Assembly: GCA_029762625.1 (NCBI GenBank)
Contig: JARVGI010000008.1
Coordinates: 7,739 to 71,738, forward strand
Direction of reading: 5' to 3'
Length of the DNA stretch: 64,000 nt
Source of the DNA: Methanomicrobiaceae archaeon
Lineage (GTDB): Archaea; Halobacteriota; Methanomicrobia; Methanomicrobiales; Methanomicrobiaceae
Part shown: in pieces, positions 17,357-26,802 of the stretch
How positions within the stretch are numbered: position 1 is the stretch's first letter
Layout: each line of letters starts with the position of its first letter
Translations under genes and position numbers: made by a program
The notes under the pieces: model-generated
The model's input: the letters and a program-made list of their open reading frames with translations, nothing else
Databases searched by the model: none
Told to the model about the DNA's origin: nothing

Positions 17357-17664
17357 CGGTGTTCCTCACTCATGGTTCGCATTGATGCGAACATGCAGTC
17401 CGGGGAATGCACACCTGCTGCCCGGCGAAGGCATAGAGATCCGGGCGCCGGAACCTCACGGGACCTGCAGAACCAGTCACGGGTTCTGCATCATACCCCC
17501 ATATCCCACGAAATTCCCGATTTTGCGCTGAAATGCGAAAATTTTGAATTCCCCGCGCACGCATCACTATAGTAAATTTTTTATAAAAATGTTTTCATGT
17601 ATCGGGCTGACCGGCGAACCTTCCCCCGGGGGAGACTGCGCAGGCATATGTCCTCCGGCACACT
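17357..17664. other. Divergent intergenic region
   Basis: This 308-bp stretch separates the VWA/PKD gene (minus) from the MerR-type gene (plus) and holds no convincing gene. AT-rich sequence at 17568-17594 (ATAGTAAATTTTTTATAAAA) is the probable promoter of the rightward gene. Confidence 0.5.
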
Positions 17665-18522
17665 ATGGTATGGGTGACCATGCCGAACGAGAGGATCCCG
17701 ATCGGGAGGTTTTCGGAAGTGACGCGCCTGTCCAGAAAAGCGCTCTACTGCTACGAGAAGAAGCACCTCCTGGTGGCGGCAGAATTGGACATCTGCACCG
17801 GGTATCGCTACTACTCCGCCCAGCAGATCGAGCGCGGCATCTGGATCGCGGCGCTCACCGATCTCGGATTCAGTCTTGACGAGATCGCATTGCTTCTCGA
17901 GAGGAAGCACACCGACGACCCGGAGGTCAGAACGCTCCTTGCCGAGCGGCTCCGGGCAACTCGCGCCGAGATCCGGCGGCTCGGGATGGTCGAGCGGATC
18001 CTCGCAGCAGAGGACCCATTTCTGGAGTTGTTCAGTATGCATCTTGAAGCATGGAAGATCGAGGACATCCCGGCCACACGGGCCCTCACCATCCGGGGCG
18101 AAGGGCCGTACCACAAACTGCTGACCTCGCTCATCGGCCAGATCTGCGAGCAGATGGCAACGCCGGAGAACGTGCGACAGGGTGTGAAGGCAACGGGGCC
18201 CATCGGTTCGGTGTACATCGGCGAGGACTGCGATGAGCACGGGGGCCTTGTGGAGGTGTTCCTGCCCATATCCGGCACGGTGACCGTGCGCAATCCGGCA
18301 ATCGAGGTGAAGATCATCCCCGCGGCGACCGTCGTCTCCGCGCTCCACCGGGGACCCTATCACACGCTCGGGATGGCCCACACGAAGATATTCGAGTACC
18401 TGCAGGAAAGGGGGTTCGAGAGCGCAGGTTCCCCGAGGGAACTCTACCTCAACGACCCGGGCATCACCCCCGAGGAGGACCTGCTCACCGAGATCCAGTA
18501 CCCGGTACGAAAAAAGGGGTAG
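17665..18522 (+). CDS. MerR-family regulator with GyrI-like effector domain
   Basis: This is a two-domain regulator of the BmrR type, 285 residues. The MerR helix-turn-helix lies at about residues 10-80 (IGRFSEVTRLSRKALYCYEK, YRYYSAQQIERG, LGFSLDEIALLLERK). A coiled coil is followed by a GyrI-like/AraC effector-binding domain (about 125-285, with SVYIGEDCDEHGG, VEVFLPIS and LYLNDPG). Members usually bind hydrophobic drugs or cationic compounds and activate exporters. The first ATG (17665) has no strong SD, and an in-frame ATG 15 nt later (MPNERIPIG) fits the domain boundary better. No obvious target gene adjoins. Confidence 0.88.
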   Translation: MVWVTMPNERIPIGRFSEVTRLSRKALYCYEKKHLLVAAELDICTGYRYYSAQQIERGIWIAALTDLGFSLDEIALLLERKHTDDPEVRTLLAERLRATRAEIRRLGMVERILAAEDPFLELFSMHLEAWKIEDIPATRALTIRGEGPYHKLLTSLIGQICEQMATPENVRQGVKATGPIGSVYIGEDCDEHGGLVEVFLPISGTVTVRNPAIEVKIIPAATVVSALHRGPYHTLGMAHTKIFEYLQERGFESAGSPRELYLNDPGITPEEDLLTEIQYPVRKKG

Positions 18523-18580
18523 AGAGGCTTGTGGTGCCACCGCCATCCTGAGACCCGTGCGAAAATAGAGGGGGATGCGG

Positions 18581-19110
18581 TCAGGTCCGGGTATGGCTCG
18601 TGGCATTCGACCCGGCGGCGCTGGCCGCCGTACGGGTGACCGGATGGGCCCCTTCCCCGGTGAACCGGTGTACCGGGTTCTGCTCCTCCGGGGTGTCCCC
18701 GTCACCGAAATCCCATGCATCTTCGTCGATCTCGCCGGTCGAGCCGTCAAAGAACTGGATGGAGGCCGGTGCCCCGCCAAAGGTGCTGTTTTTCGGGAAA
18801 GAAGCGACGGGAGATTCTTCGTCTGACGCCTCCGGCAGAGAGGCTTCATCTGGCGCAGAAGGTCGGTCGTTTTCGCTGGAGCAGATGGGGCTTCGCGCGT
18901 GAGGAACCGCTGCCGGGGCGCGGCGCGAATGCTCCGCGTACCGCTGGCATCGACATTCCGGACGACGAAATCCTCGGTGACGGCCGGTTCCACAAGATCT
19001 CCAGGTTGCCGCTGCGGTTGTCCTGCCGCACCACCACATCACCCGAGACTGCGGGGATCACCGGGTCGCCGGGATCATCGGTGATCCGGAGGGTCCGGTT
19101 GTCCGTGATC
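18581..19110 (-). pseudogene. Decayed PKD-domain surface protein gene
   Basis: On the minus strand, recognisable protein sequence jumps between frames. ITDDPGDPVIPAVSGDVVV (from about 19109) continues in a second frame as VEPAVTEDFVVRNVDASG (from about 18990). A third frame, from about 18814 to the stop at 18581, then carries a PKD core (AWDFGDGDTPEEQNPVHRF). At least two frameshifts are needed to join them, and no intact start is seen. The PKD unit resembles those of the large VWA/PKD protein nearby. Confidence 0.6.
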
Positions 19111-19284
19111 CGGCGGCAGCGTGTTTGTGCGCCGCACCCCGGGGCACTATCCGGCACAGGGGATATGAAGCCGCGGGTGCATGCAACAGCAGGGCACCCT
19201 GGACCCGGTATAAGAATCGCTTTATCCGATGGGCTCCTTCTATCAACTGATCGCCCGCATTTCATGCGGGACGCTGCAGGAATC

Positions 19285-20490
19285 ATGCCCATGCTGTTCG
19301 TCAACATCGCCGTGCGGAACCTGAAAAGGCACTGGATACGGTCCATGCTCTCGATCATCGGGATCATCATCGGCGTCTTCGCGATCGCCTCCCTCGGGAT
19401 CATGGGCAACAGTATCAACCTGCTCCTTGCCAATGTGCTCACCGACGTGGGCGACACCCTGGTCATCAGCCCCCACGTGGCAGTGAGCACGGACATTGCC
19501 GGCGACCCGCGGTCGATCGTCGAGGCGTCCCTGAGCCCGGAGACGATCAGCAGGATCGAACGCGTCTCCGGCGGCAATGAGGTCATCCCGGTACTGCAGG
19601 GAACGGCGGAGATCACCTTCGGCGACGAAGGCGGCGACGTGCGGGTCATCGGGATGAATGTGGACGACATCCCCATCCTTCTCACGATCGCGGAAGGCCA
19701 GATGCTGCGCCAGAACAGGCCGGGAGTGCTGGTGGGCAGTTTTCTCGCCGATGAATTCGATATCAGGGCAGGATCGAGGATCGAGCTCGACGGGGAGTCG
19801 GTCAGGGTTGCGGGCGTGCTTGAGGAGCGGGGATATGCCGCCGACATCAACCCCGACTTCGGCATCGTCGTCTCGGACGACTATTACGGTGACCGCTTCG
19901 GCGACAAAGACGCATACGCCATGGTGATCATCAAGGTCAGGGATATCGAGCAGATCGACGCCGTGAAGGAGGCGGTGGACCACCAGCTCAACCGCCGCGA
20001 AGATACGGTGGACATCTTCGATTCACGCGACATGCTCGCTATGTACGAGGATTTCTACGACCAGATCACCGTCTTTTTGCTTGCGATCGGGGGAGTCTCC
20101 CTCATCATCGCTGCGATCAACATCCTCAACGTGATGTACATCTCGGTCACCGAACGAACCCATGAAATTGGAATCCTGCGGAGCATCGGGACGCTCAGGA
20201 GCGAGATTTTGAGAACGTTCATCTACGAAGCGGCCTTCCTCGGCATAGCGGGCAGCTTCGTGGGGGGGATTTTCAGCGCCGTCGGAGGGTATGCGATCAG
20301 CGTCTACGCCATCCAGGCGTTCACAGCGGGCACCACCTTCGGCGAGAATATCACCGTCTTCGATGCCACCTCGGTCGCCTATGTGGTGTTCGCCGTATCC
20401 TTCGGCGTTGGCATCAGCATCCTGTCCGGCTTCTACCCGGCATGGAAAGCATCGAAACTCACCCCCATCGAGGCGTTGCGGCATGACTAG
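19285..20490 (+). CDS. MacB-type ABC transporter permease (first of tandem pair)
   Basis: This 401-residue membrane protein has the MacB/FtsX plan. TM1 lies near the N terminus (SMLSIIGIIIGVFAIASLG, about 17-35). A large extracytoplasmic MacB_PCD domain follows (about 45-260), then three C-terminal TM helices and the closing motif GFYPAWKASKLTPIEALRHD. The frame is open far upstream, but the ATG at 19285 follows GCAGGAA and lines up with the start of the paralogue. A TATA-like TATAAGAAT lies near 19208. No ATP-binding subunit adjoins. The substrate is unknown. Confidence 0.88.
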   Translation: MPMLFVNIAVRNLKRHWIRSMLSIIGIIIGVFAIASLGIMGNSINLLLANVLTDVGDTLVISPHVAVSTDIAGDPRSIVEASLSPETISRIERVSGGNEVIPVLQGTAEITFGDEGGDVRVIGMNVDDIPILLTIAEGQMLRQNRPGVLVGSFLADEFDIRAGSRIELDGESVRVAGVLEERGYAADINPDFGIVVSDDYYGDRFGDKDAYAMVIIKVRDIEQIDAVKEAVDHQLNRREDTVDIFDSRDMLAMYEDFYDQITVFLLAIGGVSLIIAAINILNVMYISVTERTHEIGILRSIGTLRSEILRTFIYEAAFLGIAGSFVGGIFSAVGGYAISVYAIQAFTAGTTFGENITVFDATSVAYVVFAVSFGVGISILSGFYPAWKASKLTPIEALRHD

Positions 20491-20527
20491 GCGGACAGGG
20501 AACGAGGGGGGAGGGAGGATCGGCATC

Positions 20528-21721
20528 ATGGTGTCGCTCGCCACACGGAACGTGAAAAGGCACTGGGTGCGATCAATTCTCGCCAGCATCGGCATCATCA
20601 TCGGGGTGATCGCCATCGCCTCGCTGGGCATGCTCGGCAGCAGCATCACGCTGCTGTTTACCGGGTTCTGGGCCGACGTCGGCGACGCCCTGCTGATCAC
20701 ACCCCATGTCGCCGTCTCCAGCGGCGATCCCGGCGACATGCGCAATGTCCTCCCCTCCACCCTCACGGGGCGAGAGGTTGCCGAGATCGAGAGGGCGGCA
20801 GGGCTCGAAAACCGGGTGATCCCCATGGTCAGGAGCACTGGAGAGCTCAGGTTCGGGGAGAAGGTCGGTTATGCCATGCTCATCGCCGTGCCGGGCGACG
20901 ATATACCCTACCTGCTGGATACCGAGGCGGGAGGCTATCCGAGAGGGGCCAATCCCCAGATCATGATCGGCACGTTCCTCGCCGAAGAGTACGGCATCAA
21001 GGCCGGCAACAGGGTGGAGCTCGACGGCACCCGGGCGCGGGTGGCGGGGATCGTGGCCGAGCGCGGCTGGGGCGTCGACATCAATCCCGACTATGCCGTC
21101 ATCGTCACCCAGGAATGGTACGAAAAACAGTACGGCACCGCCGCCTTCAACCAGGTGGTGGTCAAGGTCAGCGACGTGGAGGACATCCCGGCCATCAAAC
21201 GCTCCATCGACGCCCGCCTCAACCGCAGGACCGAGGAGGTCGATATCCTCGACTCGCAGGAGATCCTCGAGATCTTCGATCAGACAATGAATGCAATCCA
21301 GATCCTCCTGCTGGGCATCGGGGCGGTCTCCCTTTTCGTGGCCAGCGTGAGCATCCTCAACGTGATGATCATCTCGGTCACCGAGCGGACCCAGGAGATC
21401 GGGGTCCTGCGGAGCATCGGCACCCATCGCAACGATGTGCTGCTGCTCTTTCTCATCGAGGCGACCGTCCTCGGGGTGGTGGGCAGCATCATCGGCGGGC
21501 TGCTCTCCTCCGTCGTGGGATGGCTCATCGCAGTCCAGGTGGCAACCGCCTTCGATGAGCTCTTCGGCATCAGCGCGACGTTCAGTATTCTGGATCTCTC
21601 GATCCTCGGCTATATCCTCTTCGGCATGGGATTCGGCATCGTCGCCAGCATCGTCGCCGGGCTGTATCCGGCATGGAAGGCTGCTCGCCTCGACCCCATC
21701 GAGGCGCTGCGCTACGAATAA
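20528..21721 (+). CDS. MacB-type ABC transporter permease (second of tandem pair)
   Basis: This 397-residue paralogue of the preceding permease has the same layout: TM1 SILASIGIIIGVIAIASLG, a periplasmic-type domain, three C-terminal TMs and GLYPAWKAARLDPIEALRYE. The NVKRHWVRS start and the VTERTQEIGVLRSIGT loop are nearly the same in both. An ATG overlapping the previous stop (20483) exists, but the ATG at 20528 has a strong GGGAGGGAGG SD and matches the paralogue's start. The pair probably forms a heterodimer, with its ATPase encoded elsewhere. Confidence 0.9.
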   Translation: MVSLATRNVKRHWVRSILASIGIIIGVIAIASLGMLGSSITLLFTGFWADVGDALLITPHVAVSSGDPGDMRNVLPSTLTGREVAEIERAAGLENRVIPMVRSTGELRFGEKVGYAMLIAVPGDDIPYLLDTEAGGYPRGANPQIMIGTFLAEEYGIKAGNRVELDGTRARVAGIVAERGWGVDINPDYAVIVTQEWYEKQYGTAAFNQVVVKVSDVEDIPAIKRSIDARLNRRTEEVDILDSQEILEIFDQTMNAIQILLLGIGAVSLFVASVSILNVMIISVTERTQEIGVLRSIGTHRNDVLLLFLIEATVLGVVGSIIGGLLSSVVGWLIAVQVATAFDELFGISATFSILDLSILGYILFGMGFGIVASIVAGLYPAWKAARLDPIEALRYE

Positions 21722-21744
21722 GCGGGAAAAATAGGGAGAGGAGC

Positions 21745-22749
21745 CTAGATACCCTTCTTCCGCCGCACGAGCAGGACTATCGCCCCACACAGCCCCATCA
21801 GCACAGGCCACGGGCTCAGGGGAGCCGGGGTGGGGGGCGCTGTGGGCGGCGCTGTGGTGGCAGTGGGTGAGGGTGACGCCGGTGCGGTCGGGAGGGGCGT
21901 GGGCTCGGTGGTCATCGGCGCCGTCGTGGGAGGCGTGGTCGGCTCCCCGGTGGGAGACGGGGCGGGAGGTTCGGCAGGTGTGGGCGTGGGCGTCGTGGTG
22001 ACGGTGATATCAACCCCCCGCCGGGCCAGCGAGAAGGTGATCTCGTTGGAATCCGGTGCGTTGTCCGCAAACGCCTGCGGTTCCCGCCACTTCGCCCGGA
22101 TGCGATAGGTCCCCTCCTGCAGGCCGGAAAGGATGACCGGGCCCCTCACATCATCGGTGTAGATTCGCGAGCTGCTGACCGGGATGTCGCTTACGTCCAC
22201 ACCGCCGAAGAAGGTGGTCTCGGCCCCGCCGGGGGTGGTGATCACGATATCGATACGGGCAGGATAGTCCGAATCCGCCCGGTAGTTCGTCCCCACGTGG
22301 GGAGAGTCCACCCGGAAGGCGATCGCCGTGCCCACGGGAATGTTCAGCCCCTCGATATCTTCCGCATGGTAGGGATCTGCCAGCGTCGCCCCGAGGAGGA
22401 GGGACGGCTCACGGATCACCACCGACGCGCCCGCGCCGTCGGCACTGGCATAGGCGTAGTAGACCGCGGGCGTATCCTCGACAAGCAGGGCGGGAATGTC
22501 GACCGAGGTATCGTCAGGTACCGGTATCTCGGAGAGAAGGGCTTTTGCGGGGTCGTCACCCACGTAGCGGCGCAGCGATGTCACCGGGTTGCCCGAGTCC
22601 GGGTCACGCAGCTGGCTGAAATTGAGGCCTTCTTCATACACAAATACCGTATCACCGGGCTCGATATCATCGATAGCCGGGCTTCTTGCCGCAACGGGGG
22701 CGGCGAGGAGGAGGAGGATAATGCAGGCAACGCACACCATATATCGCAT
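21745..22749 (-). CDS. DUF3821-like surface protein with Pro/Thr linker and C-terminal anchor
   Basis: This 334-residue exported protein has a signal peptide at about residues 1-21. The first domain (about 23-135: IEPGDTVFVYEEGLNFSQL, YYAYASADG) looks like DUF3821, a family I associate with Methanomicrobiales surface proteins. A second beta domain with IDIVITTPGG and GTYRIRAKW follows. A long TPTP/APPT linker (about 250-310) leads to a TM helix and RRKKGI. It is probably glycosylated and anchored at the cell surface. It converges on the MacB permease pair. The DUF assignment is from memory of the family's N-terminal phrase. Confidence 0.65.
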   Translation of the reverse strand: MRYMVCVACIILLLLAAPVAARSPAIDDIEPGDTVFVYEEGLNFSQLRDPDSGNPVTSLRRYVGDDPAKALLSEIPVPDDTSVDIPALLVEDTPAVYYAYASADGAGASVVIREPSLLLGATLADPYHAEDIEGLNIPVGTAIAFRVDSPHVGTNYRADSDYPARIDIVITTPGGAETTFFGGVDVSDIPVSSSRIYTDDVRGPVILSGLQEGTYRIRAKWREPQAFADNAPDSNEITFSLARRGVDITVTTTPTPTPAEPPAPSPTGEPTTPPTTAPMTTEPTPLPTAPASPSPTATTAPPTAPPTPAPLSPWPVLMGLCGAIVLLVRRKKGI

Positions 22750-22917
22750 ATTCGCATCACCGGCCGCGCAACTCCCGGCAGGTGGTGGCCGGGACTGCAG
22801 GGGTAATCCGGTACCTTATTGCAGGGGGATATAAGGCTTTGTGCGCATGCCCGGCACCTGCGCCAGGAGGCACCCCACAGACCTCCAGCGAAGGAGCCTG
22901 AGAAAATTGGGATGAAA

Positions 22918-23322
22918 TTAGAGGATCTGTTTTCCGGCGGACGGGCCGGGCGCACAGTCGTACACCGCGGTGACCTTCATCACCAGCAGCCCTTTGGCGG
23001 GCGCTTTGGCCATCTTGGCGCGGACGGTAAACTGCATCTTCTCGAACTCGGGTCCGCTGGTCAGGTACTCCACCTCGCCCTTGACCTGGTAGCACCCCTT
23101 CGTCTCCGCACCCCAGACGTTGATGGAGACCTTCGGGTTCTCCTTGATGTTGGCTAAGGTCTTCTGCATGTAATTATCGGCGAGCCAGATGGTCTCATCG
23201 TCCACGATCTCGACGAACGCGATGGGGACCACGTTCGGCCACCCGTCCTTCGATGCGGTGGCCACGGGGAAGGCTTTCATCGTGGCCATCGCACCTTTAA
23301 TCTCCTCGGTTAATGCAACCAT
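22918..23322 (-). CDS. Pyridoxamine 5'-phosphate oxidase-fold (FMN-binding) protein
   Basis: This 134-residue protein has the split beta-barrel of the PNPOx-like family: FPVATASKDGWPNVVPIAFVEI, DDETIWLADNYMQKTLANIKENPKVSINV and a later VKGEVEYL strand. Small members bind FMN or F420 as homodimers, and the cofactor cannot be told from sequence here. The longer frame starts at GTG 23331, but the ATG at 23322 is preceded by GGTGA at proper spacing, so I use it. No partner gene adjoins. Confidence 0.82.
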   Translation of the reverse strand: MVALTEEIKGAMATMKAFPVATASKDGWPNVVPIAFVEIVDDETIWLADNYMQKTLANIKENPKVSINVWGAETKGCYQVKGEVEYLTSGPEFEKMQFTVRAKMAKAPAKGLLVMKVTAVYDCAPGPSAGKQIL

Positions 23323-23522
23323 GGGTTTCACCAGACATTAGGTGGCCCTCTCCCCCTATAAACCTGATCCCCCCCCGGAGGGCCGCAAACCACCGCCGGA
23401 AATTGCTGGAAGGGTGGATGCGGGCCGGCGGCTGTCCGCGGCGGATGGCACCGCAGCAATCGTGCAATTCTGCCGGGGTTTGCCGTTCGGTTCATGGTAC
23501 GGGCGGGGATCCGGCCCCTCCC

Positions 23523-25001
23523 TCACACCGCCTCCCGGTACTGGCAGTACTCGTGGCGGAAATCGATGCACGATGCCGATGCGCAGTCCTTGCAGATCCT
23601 GGACGGCGCCGCGGGAATGTCCTTGTGCAGGGCGATGATGTTGGTCATCAGCGTCGCCGCAACCGGCTCCGAGGTGAGCAGGCAGGGAAAGTCGGCGAGC
23701 CGGAACAGGGCGGAGGCGCGGACGGTGATCGCCGAGGCTGGATAGGCGTAGCGCTGGGGATTCATCAGCACCTCGTTGTGGTGGATGGGCGTGAGATCGA
23801 CGAAATGCCCCCCGGTCTCGGGCCGCAGGGATACGAACCGGCCGTTTCGCACCCTGCGGGCGCGGTCGAGGATCTTCCAGCCGCGAAAGATCATATCGAG
23901 GAAATCGCAGTTATGGAGCTCGGCGGCGGCGCTCCGGGTGGGGTAGAGCTGCACGTAGTTGTGGAAGCGGGTGGTGAACAGGTCGACGAGCATGATGGCA
24001 TTGAACCCGTCCAGTTCGAGGATGTATTCCGTCGCCGCGGCGGACGCCCCGCTGGCAAGCGATGCCACCTCGTGCACGTCCTCGAAGCGGGAAATGGCGT
24101 TTGAGAGGGTCGACTCCATCACGTCGGTGACCGCCTCGATTACCGCCATGACCACGTCGTCCTTGCACATATTGAAGGTCGACTGGGAGATGTGGTGGCC
24201 GACATCCCCCACGCAGTAGGCGGGGATGGTCACGATATTCGCGTAGTGGACGCCGTCGTCGATCGCCGCACGGATGGTGCTCTCCATCTTCTTGCGGTAC
24301 TCCACCATGTACTTGCGGACATCGAACGACATCTGCCCCATCGCCCCCATCAGCTGCGCCTGCGTCCGCATCGGCTCGTCGTACATCGACTGGATCATCT
24401 CGGTCTCCCAGCGGGTGGCGTCGGTGAGAGAGGCGCCGTTCTCGATCGCCGTGGCAAAGACCTCCCCGATACCGTAGCTGGTGTTCATGCCCCATGATTT
24501 CGCCGCGAGGATCGTTTTTTTGTGCTCGTCGGGGATCTCCGTCTTTTTCAGGATCTGGTTGATCACATTGCTCGTGCTTCCCGGAATGAGGGCAAAATCG
24601 ATCACGCAGGTCGGGCCGTAGAATCCCCCGTACCGCCTGACCGATTCAAGCCCGATCAGGCTCTGCGACTCCCCGACGGCTTCGATGAACGCCTCCACGC
24701 TTTTACGGAACCGCTCATCCTCGTCGTAGAGCACCTCCAGAATGACCGGTGTCTGGTAGTGCTCGACAAAAGGATCGTCCTCGGGGCGTATCGTCCGGGT
24801 GAGGGCTTTGAGAGAGGAGAAATGTGCCTTGACCGAATTGACGTGCAGGGCGATGACCGCTTCGCTCTGCATGCCGGCGGCGCTCATTTTTTTCACTGCA
24901 TTGAGGGCGGCATTGGCGTCGTTGACGACGAACGCACCCCCCCGTTTCTTCTTGATGGTGGTGACGTCCGCCCTCTGGACCGCCATCGCCTCATTCACCA
25001 T
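23523..25001 (-). CDS. Large DUF2193-like methanogen protein of unknown function
   Basis: The 492-residue soluble protein looks like DUF2193, a family I recall from methanogens without known function. The sequence is mostly alpha-helical. Recognisable blocks are YGGFYGPTCVIDFALIPGST, GHHISQSTFNMCKDDV and GHFVDLTPIHHNEVLM. The C terminus is cysteine-rich (CKDCASASC, then EYC), which could hold a metal or cluster. An SD (GGAGG) precedes either a TTG at 25013 or the ATG at 25001; I chose the ATG. The gene stands alone between a flavin-fold protein gene and a histidine kinase gene. Confidence 0.6.
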   Translation of the reverse strand: MVNEAMAVQRADVTTIKKKRGGAFVVNDANAALNAVKKMSAAGMQSEAVIALHVNSVKAHFSSLKALTRTIRPEDDPFVEHYQTPVILEVLYDEDERFRKSVEAFIEAVGESQSLIGLESVRRYGGFYGPTCVIDFALIPGSTSNVINQILKKTEIPDEHKKTILAAKSWGMNTSYGIGEVFATAIENGASLTDATRWETEMIQSMYDEPMRTQAQLMGAMGQMSFDVRKYMVEYRKKMESTIRAAIDDGVHYANIVTIPAYCVGDVGHHISQSTFNMCKDDVVMAVIEAVTDVMESTLSNAISRFEDVHEVASLASGASAAATEYILELDGFNAIMLVDLFTTRFHNYVQLYPTRSAAAELHNCDFLDMIFRGWKILDRARRVRNGRFVSLRPETGGHFVDLTPIHHNEVLMNPQRYAYPASAITVRASALFRLADFPCLLTSEPVAATLMTNIIALHKDIPAAPSRICKDCASASCIDFRHEYCQYREAV

Positions 25002-25109
25002 TTTCCGGTACAATTCCTCCGTACAACCTCACCTACCACAAATCTCTCGCAAAAAATAATTCCAATAATATAAAAGTCTTCCCGGGCATCACGCGGGAAT
25101 GCCAGCGGG

Positions 25110-26714
25110 ATGGGCATCACACCCCCCATCTCCCGGCCATGCTCGATCTGTCGGCGCGATCCATTTCCCCCCGACCGGACCCTGCTGCCGCAGTCGGTGT
25201 TTGAGATCGACGGGGAGGGGACCTTCACCTACACCAACCGCTCCGCTGCCACGATGTTCGGCTGCACCGCAGGAGCGGGCGGCAACGGCCGGAACATCCA
25301 GTCGATTGTCGTCCCGGAGGAGCGTGAACGCCTTACCCGGGACCTTGCACGCAGTGTGCACGCAAACGGTAGTATAAGCAATGAATACACGGTGGTAACA
25401 AGCGATGGCACGGACTGCCCGGTACTCGCCTATGTACGTCCCATATCCCAGGATGAGAAGCAAGCCGGCTACCGGGGGATCGTCATCGACATCACCGAGC
25501 GAAAACTGGCGGAAGATTCCCAGAAACAACTCAACAGGCGCCTGACGATGATCAACGAGATCATCAGCGCCGCCACCTCCGCGAGCGATCTCGACCGCTG
25601 CCTGGATATCTCCCTTGATACGATCCTCTCGCTGATGGACTTCGAGACGGGGGCGATCTATCTTGTCGACGAAAGAAGCAGCGTCGCCACCCTGCGGATT
25701 CTCAAGGGTATCTCCGATGAGGACAGGGGCCATTATCTCGAATCAATGGGGACGATACGGCTGGATCACCAGGAGTACAGCCGGGTGTTCTCTGAAAGCA
25801 CGCCCCGCTACATCGAGTACGATTCAAACGGGGATACACAATCACCTTTTCCGGTCGAGGGGGCCGGTACCCTCTCGTTTGCAGCGGTCCCCCTTATTGC
25901 CGAGGAGAAAAACGTCGGGGCCCTCTTCATCGCCAGCCGCCGCCGCTACCGGTTTACCGGCGACGAGGAGATGATGCTCGAGGCCGTCGGCAGGGAACTC
26001 GGCAATGCCATCCTCTGCAATATGCTGCACGACAAACTGGCAAAGGCCAACCGGGAGGCAAACCTCTACCTTGATATCATGGCCCACGATATCAACAATG
26101 CCAATACGGTGCTGATGGGCTATGCCGAGATGATCCGGATGGCCGATGATCCTTCCGTCCGGGAATTCTCGGAAAAACTTATGAGGAGTGTACAGCAGAG
26201 CATCAAGATCATCAATAATGTCTCCACCATACGAAAGATCCACGAGCTGGAAGCGGCGCTCAAACCAATCGAACTCGACCGCACGATCAGAAACGAGATC
26301 GACCATTTCCCCGGCGTCCGCATCAACTTCGAACCCTCGGGGGTGACAGTGTTCGCCGATGAACTCCTCGCCGATGTCTTTACCAACCTGATCGGCAACA
26401 GCGCCAAATTCGGGGGTGACGAGGTGGAGATCTCCATCAGGATAGAAGAAGAGAACAGCCACTACATCGTTTCCGTCGAGGACAACGGTCCGGGGATCCC
26501 CGACCGCGAGAAGGCACGGATGTTCAACCGGTTCCAGCCCGGAACCAGCGACAAGAGCGGCAAAGGGCTTGGGCTGTCCATCTGCAGGATGCTGGTACGC
26601 GACTATGGCGGCACGATCTGGGCAGAAGACCGGGTCCCGGGCAGTGCCGCAGAGGGGACGAGAATCGCGTTCACCCTGAAAAAAAGCGATCGATGGCGAA
26701 AAATCCCCTGCTGA
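25110..26714 (+). CDS. Cytosolic PAS-GAF sensor histidine kinase
   Basis: This 534-residue kinase lacks TM helices. A PAS domain (about 30-130, ending VIDITERKLAED) is followed by a GAF domain (about 145-310, DLDRCLDISLDTI, VEGAGTLSFAAVPL). The kinase core has the phospho-accepting histidine in MAHDINNANTVLMGYAEM (about 328), N box FTNLIGNSAKFGG, G1 VEDNGPGIP and G2 SGKGLGLSICRML. The core looks active. The first 30 residues (PPISRPCSICRRDPFPPDR) are unlike a PAS lead-in and there is no clear SD, so the N terminus may be truncated or mis-started. No response regulator adjoins. Confidence 0.87.
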   Translation: MGITPPISRPCSICRRDPFPPDRTLLPQSVFEIDGEGTFTYTNRSAATMFGCTAGAGGNGRNIQSIVVPEERERLTRDLARSVHANGSISNEYTVVTSDGTDCPVLAYVRPISQDEKQAGYRGIVIDITERKLAEDSQKQLNRRLTMINEIISAATSASDLDRCLDISLDTILSLMDFETGAIYLVDERSSVATLRILKGISDEDRGHYLESMGTIRLDHQEYSRVFSESTPRYIEYDSNGDTQSPFPVEGAGTLSFAAVPLIAEEKNVGALFIASRRRYRFTGDEEMMLEAVGRELGNAILCNMLHDKLAKANREANLYLDIMAHDINNANTVLMGYAEMIRMADDPSVREFSEKLMRSVQQSIKIINNVSTIRKIHELEAALKPIELDRTIRNEIDHFPGVRINFEPSGVTVFADELLADVFTNLIGNSAKFGGDEVEISIRIEEENSHYIVSVEDNGPGIPDREKARMFNRFQPGTSDKSGKGLGLSICRMLVRDYGGTIWAEDRVPGSAAEGTRIAFTLKKSDRWRKIPC

Positions 26715-26802
26715 CGCTTCACAGTGAGACATCCGCCTCCCGTATCGCGGTTACCGTAATGTTATATGCCCTGCATTCCCATCCCGATCCCGGAGATCAG
26801 CG

